A stretch of DNA of 64,000 nucleotides from an uncultured Clostridia bacterium (lineage in GTDB: Bacteria; Bacillota; Clostridia; Christensenellales; Borkfalkiaceae), in the NCBI GenBank assembly GCA_944368155.1, contig CALVWW010000002.1:186001-250000 (forward strand). The letters are read 5' to 3'. Below, in pieces: positions 58,067-64,000 of the stretch (positions within the stretch are counted from its first letter, which is position 1; each line of letters opens with the position of its first letter). The notes under the pieces were generated by a model that had not been told where the DNA came from, searched no databases, and was given only the letters and a program-made list of their open reading frames with translations. A program made the translations under genes and the position numbers.

Positions 58067-58690
58067 TTAGTTCTTTAAAATGACGGCTCCGCAGGGACAT
58101 ACGGCCTTACAATTGCCGCAGCGCAGGCAGTGTTCCCCGTCTATCCGGGCACCGCTGTCGCCGAATATTATACAGTTCTGCGGACAGACCTCCCTGCATT
58201 TACCGCACAGCACACATTCTTTTGTTATCGAATATCCGTATTCTGCGGCCGGCTGACCGCCGAAAACAAAATCATTCCGCACAACAGGCAATTTTGAAAG
58301 GTCGAATATCTCGCCTTTGCCGCGGTACAATCTGAACGCCGCAAGTGCCGTGCGCGAAGCCTCGTCGGGATATATTTTATACATGTATCTGTTTTTGTCA
58401 AGCAGTGTTGAGAGCTCTTCGCGCCCTAACTCTTCTATGCAACCGCTGACCGACACCGCAACGCGTGTAAGCGTCGAATCGCCCTTTATCCCCGTGAGCG
58501 AAACGTGTGGGCGGGTTTTGAGGCGGGCATACAGACTCTTGCCGCGCGCCGTTAAAAAATACAGTCCTCCGGCGTCACAGTCCATTATATCTACGGCGCA
58601 GGTCACGGCATTGCCGCCGTCATCCACCGTGGCCATGACTACGGTATGAATGTCGTCGCGTAAAAATTTAAAAATTTCAACAGTCTGCAT
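58067..58690 (-). CDS. Flavin-binding split-barrel protein with two [4Fe-4S] sites
   Basis: A 207-residue protein. Residues 1-~130 resemble pyridoxamine 5'-phosphate oxidase-like FMN split barrels (VVMATVDDGGNAVTCAVDIMD, LYFLTARGKSLYARLKTRPHVSL). The C-terminus holds a ferredoxin domain with two clusters: CVLCGKCREVCPQNC and CLRCGNCKAVCPCG. It probably transfers electrons between ferredoxin-type donors and FMN. AAGGAG precedes the ATG. It begins the three-gene set with the macrodomain protein and the sirtuin, 61 bp upstream of the former. Confidence 0.88.
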   Translation of the reverse strand: MQTVEIFKFLRDDIHTVVMATVDDGGNAVTCAVDIMDCDAGGLYFLTARGKSLYARLKTRPHVSLTGIKGDSTLTRVAVSVSGCIEELGREELSTLLDKNRYMYKIYPDEASRTALAAFRLYRGKGEIFDLSKLPVVRNDFVFGGQPAAEYGYSITKECVLCGKCREVCPQNCIIFGDSGARIDGEHCLRCGNCKAVCPCGAVILKN

Positions 58691-58753
58691 ATCCGCACTC
58701 CTTGTTTTTGCGGCGGCGCAAAATTATTGCGCCGCACACGCTCTCTTATTTAA

Positions 58754-59392
58754 TTATTTCCCTATTACTGAAAAGCGCTCGCCGACGTGGGCGGCATTTT
58801 CAACCTCGTCAATCATGGCGATTGCATAATCTGCATAGCTTATGCGGCTCTCGCCCTTATCGTTTACGAAGTATTCCTCGCCGCCCGTAATATATTTGCC
58901 TGTGCGGGCGCCGTCGGCAACAAAGTCGCCCGCGGGGGAAAGGAAAGTCCACTTTACGTCATTTCTCTTGCGGAGTTCGTCAAGCGCCGCGCCCTGCGCG
59001 TTTGCAAGCGGTTTGAATATGTCGGGGAAACTATCCAAATCTTTTACCTGAACGGTGTGTTCGGGGGTTACATACAGGCTGCCCGCGCCGCCCACGACGA
59101 GAAGGCGAACGTCCGTTCCGCTTAAGATATCGCACAGGTGCTTCAAAGATTCACCGTGCAGATGAAGCGTTTCGGGCGTCCATGCGCCGAAGGCGTCGAT
59201 AACTGCGTCGAAGTCCTTAAGGTCGTCGGCGGTGATATCGAACAGGTCCTTAACCACCTTCTTTGCCCTGACGTCAACCGCGCTGCTCTCCGAGCGAACA
59301 AAGCCGGTTACGCTATAGCCGCGGCTTAAAGCCTCCTCCACGAGCAACTTGCCCTCTTTGCCTGCCGCACATACAATTGCAATCTTTTTCAT
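58754..59392 (-). CDS. NAD(P)-binding oxidoreductase, YwnB-like
   Basis: A 212-residue Rossmann protein of the NmrA/flavin-reductase-like atypical SDR group. IAIVCAAGKEGKLLVEEALSRGYSVTGFVRS is the nucleotide loop and VVGGAGSLYV the substrate-side block; a YxxxK catalytic pair is not evident, as usual for this group. GGAGG precedes the ATG. In Bacillus subtilis the neighbour genes ywnA (Rrf2) and ywnB have the same pairing, and an Rrf2-type operator lies in this gene's promoter. Confidence 0.87.
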   Translation of the reverse strand: MKKIAIVCAAGKEGKLLVEEALSRGYSVTGFVRSESSAVDVRAKKVVKDLFDITADDLKDFDAVIDAFGAWTPETLHLHGESLKHLCDILSGTDVRLLVVGGAGSLYVTPEHTVQVKDLDSFPDIFKPLANAQGAALDELRKRNDVKWTFLSPAGDFVADGARTGKYITGGEEYFVNDKGESRISYADYAIAMIDEVENAAHVGERFSVIGK

Positions 59393-59422
59393 GATAAAAT
59401 GCCTCCGAAATTTTTAATCTTG

Positions 59423-59485
59423 TTGTAATCTTATTGATTACAGCTATAATATAACACGCCTGTGTTGTAATGTCAAGCGTTACAA
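59423..59485 (-). promoter_or_regulatory. Two Rrf2-type operators upstream of the YwnB-like gene
   Basis: TTGTAATC-N5-GATTACAG (59423-59443) and TTGTAATG-N5-CGTTACAA (59465-59485) are two 21-bp near-palindromes, 42 bp apart. A TTATAT sequence between them may be the -10. Confidence 0.75.
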
Positions 59486-59512
59486 CTAAATTTTTTTAAA
59501 TTTTTTTTGCAC

Positions 59513-59538
59513 AAAAAAAGGCCCGCCAAAAGGCGGGT
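59513..59538 (-). terminator. Terminator of the Rrf2 gene
   Basis: ACCCGCC and GGCGGGC around TTTT, followed by seven T on the minus strand. Confidence 0.85.
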
Positions 59539-59583
59539 CTGCGTCTTTATTTTACAACAGAGCACTTTATTATATAATATATG

Positions 59584-60033
59584 TTAAGCTTGCGCGGGCG
59601 CCTGCGCCCTTATTTTCTCTGCAAGCTCGCCGCTGAGGTCGGCCAGCGTAGTTTTTTTAAGCTCGTTTTCCATAGCCCGTTGAGCGTCGGAGAGATGGCC
59701 GTCGAGCAGCGAGTGGATATTTTTGCCAACGGGACATGCGGGATTTGGATTTTCGTGAAAGTGGAAGAGCTCCCCCTCCACGCTGTCCACCGCGCGGTAT
59801 ACATCGTATAGAGTAATATCCTTCAGGTCTTTTACTATGCTTGCGCCGCCGCTGCCCGCCTTTACCTCTATCATGCCCGCCGCCTTTAAACTTAAGAGCG
59901 TGCGGCGGATGACCACGGGATTGACCTGAACGCTTTCGGCGATAAATTCCGAAGTCGTTTTACGCTCGCCGCCGAAGAGATAAATTACAAGCAGCGTATG
60001 AACGGCCACTGTAAACCTTGACGTAATCTTCAT
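59584..60033 (-). CDS. Rrf2-family regulator, YwnA-like
   Basis: A 149-residue winged-helix regulator. RFTVAVHTLLVIYLFGGERKTTSEFIAESVQVNPVVIRRTLLSLKAAGMIEVKAGSGGASIVKDLKDITLYDVYRAV is the standard Rrf2/YwnA fold. Only one cysteine (PACPVGKNI) is present, so an iron-sulfur cluster is unlikely; a single-Cys thiol sensor is possible. AGGAGA precedes the ATG. Its own promoter carries TTGTAATG-N5-CATTACAA, the same operator as the downstream redox gene. Confidence 0.9.
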   Translation of the reverse strand: MKITSRFTVAVHTLLVIYLFGGERKTTSEFIAESVQVNPVVIRRTLLSLKAAGMIEVKAGSGGASIVKDLKDITLYDVYRAVDSVEGELFHFHENPNPACPVGKNIHSLLDGHLSDAQRAMENELKKTTLADLSGELAEKIRAQAPAQA

Positions 60034-60074
60034 TTATCCATCTCCTGTACGGCTTATATTATACGCCCAAAGAA

Positions 60075-60095
60075 TTGTAATGTCAAGCATTACAA
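60075..60095 (-). promoter_or_regulatory. Rrf2-type operator of the regulator gene
   Basis: TTGTAATG-N5-CATTACAA, 20 of 21 positions identical to the site at 59465-59485. It supports autoregulation. Confidence 0.8.
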
Positions 60096-60117
60096 CAAGA
60101 TTTATGCGGAAACACAG

Positions 60118-60708
60118 TTACATTATCCCTTTTTCCAGCTCGTCTAAGGTGAGAGTGAACGCAGGGATAAAGTTCTCCATGAAATAATTTACCGCACGCA
60201 TATCGCGGGAAGTTATGTCGTCCTTTATGCTCTTTTCAGCCTTTTCGAACTCGGTGTTGCCGCAACGGCGTTCCTCTAAGCACTTGATATATGCCGAAAG
60301 TCTGTCAGCCGCCTTTACTATCTTCCACTCCGCGCTCTGCGTATCGGGCTTTAAGTAGGGCGCAAGCTCCTCTTCAAGCTCCTTAGGCAGGGTGGAGAGA
60401 AGCTTATCGCACGCTTCCCCCTCTATATCTTTGTAAGCGCCTGTGATAGAGCGGTTGAAATATTTTATCGGCGTGGGCAAATCGCCCGTTAAAACTTCAG
60501 GGCACTCATGATAGATTGCATAAAGCGCGCACTTATTTTCGTCGACAGAGCCGCCGAACAATTTATTTTCAATTACTGCAAGGGCGTGTGCGAGAAACGC
60601 CACCTGCTGGGAGTGTTCCATAATATTCTCTTCCCGCACCGAACGCATGAGCGACCAGCGCTTTATATACTTCATTCTGTCCATAAAGGCGTAAAAATTG
60701 TAGGGCAT
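60118..60708 (-). CDS. 5'-deoxynucleotidase, YfbR-type HD hydrolase
   Basis: A 196-residue YfbR-like phosphohydrolase acting on deoxynucleoside 5'-monophosphates. RWSLMRSVREENIMEHSQQVAFLAHAL provides the first metal histidine, AIYHECPEVLTGDLPTPIKYFN the second block and KAADRLSAYIKC the distal Asp. The name-giving HD pair reads HE here. GAGGT precedes ATG 60708; a longer open frame is not used. It is a single gene upstream of the riboswitch region. Confidence 0.88.
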   Translation of the reverse strand: MPYNFYAFMDRMKYIKRWSLMRSVREENIMEHSQQVAFLAHALAVIENKLFGGSVDENKCALYAIYHECPEVLTGDLPTPIKYFNRSITGAYKDIEGEACDKLLSTLPKELEEELAPYLKPDTQSAEWKIVKAADRLSAYIKCLEERRCGNTEFEKAEKSIKDDITSRDMRAVNYFMENFIPAFTLTLDELEKGIM

Positions 60709-60809
60709 AAAATTACCTCGTTTAATTATATGGTACGCGCGAACGCGCGCGGCAGAAGAAAGACTGCCGATGTAAAAAATATTATAATACATTTTGTGTG
60801 TAATTTCAA

Positions 60810-60838
60810 TTGACTTAAAGCTTCTTTTGGCATATAAT
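60810..60838 (+). promoter_or_regulatory. Promoter of the thiamin transporter transcript
   Basis: TTGACT (60810-60815), 17 bp, TATAAT (60833-60838), ~40 bp before the riboswitch. Confidence 0.85.
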
Positions 60839-60876
60839 TTTTGTGCAATGCAGAGCATTGCAGTTTACAAATTAAT

Positions 60877-60967
60877 ACCGTCGGGGGTGTCCGCAAATTT
60901 GCCGTATGGCGCGCGGGCTGAGATTATACCCTTTGAATCGGCAAGGTAATGCTTGAGCGATAGTACA
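60877..60967 (+). promoter_or_regulatory. TPP riboswitch (THI element)
   Basis: The conserved segments occur in order: CGGGGGTG, GGCTGAGATTATACCC, TTTGAATCGGCAAGGTAATGC and TTGAGCGATAG. They match the thiamin-pyrophosphate aptamer, with GCGCGC extending the variable stem. A pyrimidine-rich AAAGAAAAG.../CTTTTTCTTT region before the coding start is a possible expression platform. Confidence 0.95.
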
Positions 60968-61057
60968 TTGGCCATATAATTTTGGGTCGCTTTCTTTATT
61001 TTGCGCGTTAAAGAAAAGCGGCTCTTTTTCTTTTCGACGGTAAAAGGAGGAGATTTT

Positions 61058-62302
61058 ATGAATTTTTCGCTTCTGGCATTTTCAGACCTGCTTGGCGATA
61101 TTGAAAATTACTTCGCCAACTTTGAAACTGCCGCCGACAGCTGCCGCACCGTTATGCTGTGGCTGGCAATAGCGCTCGTAGTTGCGTTTATTGCAGTTAA
61201 AATTGCGTTTCGCTTTACGGCGCCTAAGCCCGTTCAGGGGGAGGCAACTCCCGATAAAAGGCAGAAAATAGCCAACAGGGCGGGGCTTTTTGTTGCGCTT
61301 GCGTATGCAGTAGCTGCGATAATAGCTTTTTCGGTTTTCTATTTCCGCGACGTGAGCACCGGAGAAGATTTCCTTGTGCCCATAACGTTCTATCCCCTGC
61401 TCGTATTTGCGATTGTCGCCATAGCGGGAGGTATTGCAGTAGCGTTCAAACCGATAAAGCCCGTTAAAATTGCCGCTTTAAGCCTTGCGGGTGCGGCGCT
61501 TGTTGCAGCCATTGTCTGCCTTATAGTTTACTATGCCACCGGCGAGGCCGGCAATTGGAACGGCGTTACGCTGAGCGGTGCTACCGACGCGGGACTCTAT
61601 ATAAGCGCTGTTGCTCTTACTGCTATTATTATTGTTGTATCTTTTATAACAGATAAAACCAGGGGCTTCGACACGCGCTCGATAACTTTCGCCGCAATAT
61701 GCATCGCGCTTTCGTTCGCGCTCTCTTACATAAGAATATTGCATATGCCCATGGGCGGCTCCATAACTTTCGCCTCCATGCTTCCCTTAATGCTCTACAG
61801 TTATATGTTCGGATGCAAAAAAGGACTTATAGCGGGAGTTGTGTATGGCTTTTTGCAGGCGATACAAGACCCCTGGCTGTTGCACCCTGCACAGTTTGCG
61901 CTCGACTATCTCGTGGCGTTTATGGCGATAGCTCTCACCGGTTGCCTGAGAAACGTGGCTTCACTTAAAGGAAAGATGCGTTCGCAATTTACACTCGGCG
62001 CAATTATAGCAGGTGTTACGCGCTATATTTCGCACTATTTTTCGGGTGTGTTCGCATTCGGCACATTCGGCGCAAGTTATGCGGAAGAATACGGCATTTC
62101 AGCGCTCGCAAACCCCTATTTTTATTCTTTTGTTTATCAGTCGATGTATGTAATCCCCGAAATAATAATAGTAATAGTTGTAGGCGTGATTCTGCTCTCT
62201 TCTGCCAATTTCCGCAAGCAAGTTTTGCGCTACGGAAACTTTGAAAAGGTTGCCGAGCATGTGCCCGCGGAAGAGATTCCCACGGCAGAGAACGCAAAAT
62301 AA
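61058..62302 (+). CDS. thiT: Thiamin ECF transporter S component with an N-terminal membrane extension
   Basis: A 414-residue protein. Residues ~215-400 are ThiT: FAAICIALSFALSYIRILHMPMGGSITFASMLPLMLYSYMFGCKKGLIAGVVYGFLQAIQDPWLLHPAQFALDYLVAF and GVFAFGTF, the thiamin-binding helices. ThiT is usually ~190 residues; here ~210 residues with about five extra helices come first (AIALVVAFIAVKIAF, AYAVAAIIAFSVFYF, LVFAIVAIAGGIAVAF, ALVAAIVCLIVYYA). AAAAGGAGGAG fixes ATG 61058. The TPP riboswitch upstream confirms the substrate; the energising EcfA/EcfT genes must lie elsewhere. Confidence 0.92.
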   Translation: MNFSLLAFSDLLGDIENYFANFETAADSCRTVMLWLAIALVVAFIAVKIAFRFTAPKPVQGEATPDKRQKIANRAGLFVALAYAVAAIIAFSVFYFRDVSTGEDFLVPITFYPLLVFAIVAIAGGIAVAFKPIKPVKIAALSLAGAALVAAIVCLIVYYATGEAGNWNGVTLSGATDAGLYISAVALTAIIIVVSFITDKTRGFDTRSITFAAICIALSFALSYIRILHMPMGGSITFASMLPLMLYSYMFGCKKGLIAGVVYGFLQAIQDPWLLHPAQFALDYLVAFMAIALTGCLRNVASLKGKMRSQFTLGAIIAGVTRYISHYFSGVFAFGTFGASYAEEYGISALANPYFYSFVYQSMYVIPEIIIVIVVGVILLSSANFRKQVLRYGNFEKVAEHVPAEEIPTAENAK

Positions 62303-62411
62303 ATATTATATCTTACGCGCAAAAATCAAAAATAACTTAAACACGCCTGCGCGGCTTTCAAGCCGAGCAGGCGCGTGTTTTATTTGTATATGGTTTATTA
62401 TAAAAAGGCTA

Positions 62412-63533
62412 TCAACACCGCGCAAACTGCAAGATATCGACCAGCACGGCGAAGGCAAGAATCAAAATAAAGCCCGCGGCGTGAATGGCCGCCTCAATCT
62501 TGCGCGGCACCGGCTTGCCGCGGACCCATTCGATAAGGCAGAACACAACTTTGCTGCCGTCGAGAGCGGGTATCGGAAGAAGATTGAATACGGCAAGGTT
62601 TACGCCGATGTAGGCGGCTATCTCCAAAAAACTCTGCACGCCCTGCGATGCGAGTTGGGAAGTCAGCTTTATCGTCGTAACAGGTCCGCCTATGGCGCTT
62701 ATACCTATATCGCCCGTTATCAGCTCACCGAGCACATGGAATATTGTGCCCGCAATCTTGAACGAATACCCGAAGGCGCGGCCTATACTTTCGAACGGAG
62801 AAAAGCGGTAACTCTCTACCCCGACCGTCCAATAGGCGTTGCCGTCATCGCGAACTTCGGTGTCCAGCCCGAGCGCACCCCACAGACGGGAAGTATCGGC
62901 AGAATTTTCAAACAGGCAGTCCTGCCGCAGGGAGACATATATATCTGTAATACTGCCGCCGCGCACAACGGTGAATTGCACTTTATCGCCCGCAGAGTTT
63001 CCCTCGAGCACGCCCATCAAATCTGATGTCAGGTATACGCCCTCCCCGTCCGCCTCCAATATGATATCTCCGGCGACGAAGCTGTTCGACTGGTCGTAAC
63101 CTTCGGGATAGGTGACGCCGTCGATTCGTATTACCATCTGACCGAAAACGAGGAAAGTTACAATCAAAATAATTACAGCTGTGATATAGTTGAAAAGCGC
63201 GCCGGATATGAGCACGATGATGCGTTGCCACGGCGGCTTTGAATTGAAGCTGTTTTTAGAGAGCAGCCCCTCTTCAGTTTCCTCTCCTTCGAATGCGCAA
63301 TAGCCGCCGAGCGGAATGGCCCGCACAGAAAACACTTCGCCCGATTTTTTACTCTTATGCTTTATGAGCGCGGGACCGAAACCTATGGCAAATTCATTTA
63401 TTTTAAAGCCGAGCGTTTTGCCCGCGACATAGTGTCCGAACTCGTGCACGGTTATCATGGCGAGAAGTATGAGTATTGCCAGCGCGACGGCGGAGGCCGT
63501 GCCGAGTGCGGACGAAACGGAAAGTAAAAGCAT
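62412..63533 (-). CDS. rseP: RIP-family zinc metalloprotease
   Basis: A 373-residue site-2 protease that cleaves transmembrane substrates within the membrane. HEFGHYVAGK is the catalytic zinc motif (about residues 30-39), PLGGYCAFEGEE follows, a PDZ domain lies at about 150-225 and LAVFNLLPIPALDGSKVVF is the third metal-ligand block. Four helices are expected. AAGGGG precedes the ATG. It follows dxr, the common order in Firmicutes, where it processes anti-sigma factors and signal peptides. Confidence 0.94.
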   Translation of the reverse strand: MLLLSVSSALGTASAVALAILILLAMITVHEFGHYVAGKTLGFKINEFAIGFGPALIKHKSKKSGEVFSVRAIPLGGYCAFEGEETEEGLLSKNSFNSKPPWQRIIVLISGALFNYITAVIILIVTFLVFGQMVIRIDGVTYPEGYDQSNSFVAGDIILEADGEGVYLTSDLMGVLEGNSAGDKVQFTVVRGGSITDIYVSLRQDCLFENSADTSRLWGALGLDTEVRDDGNAYWTVGVESYRFSPFESIGRAFGYSFKIAGTIFHVLGELITGDIGISAIGGPVTTIKLTSQLASQGVQSFLEIAAYIGVNLAVFNLLPIPALDGSKVVFCLIEWVRGKPVPRKIEAAIHAAGFILILAFAVLVDILQFARC

Positions 63534-63549
63534 CTGTCCCCTTTATAGC

Positions 63550-63587
63550 AAGGCGCGCCCGCCGCTTTTTAGCGGCGGGCGCGCCTT
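63550..63587. terminator. 17-bp GC-rich hairpin between dxr and rseP
   Basis: AAGGCGCGCCCGCCGCT pairs perfectly with its mirror around TTTT. No T-run follows on the minus strand, so dxr-rseP read-through may be reduced rather than blocked. Confidence 0.6.
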
Positions 63588-63616
63588 AAAGTTTTATGTA
63601 CCGCGACTGAAATATT

Positions 63617-64000
63617 TTACCTGCCGCATCCCAAGATAAGTTTTTGCGCATACGCGCGGGCACGCGCGTCCGTTTCGCAGAGCTGAGCATAACTTTGCAC
63701 CTCTTCCGAAACGGTGTGTTCGGTTACGCCGCCGATAACGCGCGCGATATCGGTAAATTTTATCTTTTCCGCAAGGAATGCCCGAACAGCCTCCTCCCCC
63801 GCCGCATTGAGCGCGCAGGGATAAGTTCCGCCCGCCCTTGCGCATGCAAGCGCGGTATCAAAGCAGGGAAACATTCCCTCTGACACGGGCGAAAATTCAA
63901 GCGAAAGCGCGTCGCCGAAAGAAAGCCTTGATTCCTCCAGTTCTATCCGCTCGGGATATTCGAGCGCGAGCTGAATGGGAAGTTTCATCGTCGGCCGCGA
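63617..64000 (-). CDS. dxr: 1-deoxy-D-xylulose 5-phosphate reductoisomerase, C-terminal part
   Basis: The open frame runs off the right edge, so only the last ~127 residues are seen. RPTMKLPIQLALEYPERI is the conserved end of the Dxr catalytic domain, and FPCFDTALACARAGGTYPCALNAAGEEAVRAFLAEKIKFTDI the C-terminal helical domain with the Asn-Ala-Ala-Glu stretch. Dxr makes MEP in isoprenoid synthesis. Its place directly before rseP is usual. Confidence 0.93.
   Translation of the reverse strand, partial: SRPTMKLPIQLALEYPERIELEESRLSFGDALSLEFSPVSEGMFPCFDTALACARAGGTYPCALNAAGEEAVRAFLAEKIKFTDIARVIGGVTEHTVSEEVQSYAQLCETDARARAYAQKLILGCGR

Overview
The window reads as a chromosomal segment of an endospore-lineage Firmicute, most likely an uncultured anaerobic gut Clostridia (a Christensenellales-like genome is my best guess, from gene content and style rather than a marker gene). 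Supporting signs are a SpoIVA-family protein, Rex, a class III anaerobic ribonucleotide reductase, Firmicutes-type leaders (TPP and yybP-ykoY classes), strong Shine-Dalgarno sequences and GC-rich intergenic hairpins. About 50 protein genes are supported, most on the minus strand. No tRNA, rRNA, CRISPR array, transposase or prophage was found.

Layout, left to right. 0.3-7.8 kb: a SpoIVA-like protein lacking the ATPase domain, a methyltransferase, an ATP-grasp ligase with two esterases, a lipase and PanE. 7.8-20.4 kb: a GH3 glycosidase, a DUF378-like protein, a MarR/FtsX/ABC efflux operon with an inverted-repeat operator, a RelQ-type alarmone synthetase, a tandem-HTH XRE regulator divergent from a small gene, and the polyphosphate pair ppx-ppk. 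20.7-31.1 kb: pfkA, a PHP histidinol-phosphatase and a complete histidine operon led by a YerC/TrpR-like regulator (hisZ-G-D-C-B-H-A-F-IE). 31.2-44.6 kb: a P-type ATPase with a leader of Mn-riboswitch type, small membrane proteins, rex-ROK kinase, a MacB-like transporter paired with an AT-rich exported protein, dut, an NrdG-GNAT fusion and nrdD under two tandem pairs of NrdR boxes. 44.9-54.7 kb: an HNH protein, glpK, a membrane protein, a GH4 glycosidase, bcp, a second P-type ATPase with the same type of leader, a membrane protein and a STAS protein. 54.7-56.4 kb: 1.7 kb without a convincing protein gene, holding one strongly supported large noncoding RNA gene (about 760 nt, consensus promoter to intrinsic terminator, three mini-ORFs) and a second hairpin-rich candidate. 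56.4-64 kb: a SirTM-type sirtuin, a Zn-macrodomain hydrolase and an FMN/ferredoxin protein, a YwnA/YwnB-like redox pair, a YfbR-type nucleotidase, a TPP riboswitch driving a ThiT transporter, rseP and the end of dxr.

The most unusual content is noncoding. Besides the large RNA there are two families of dispersed structured intergenic elements whose copies differ by compensatory changes: a P1-P2-P3 element at 5.4, 20.6 and 23.0 kb with solo P3-like hairpins, and a ~100-nt element at 42.0 and 49.7 kb. All functions are read from sequence motifs recalled from known families; no database search or folding calculation was run.
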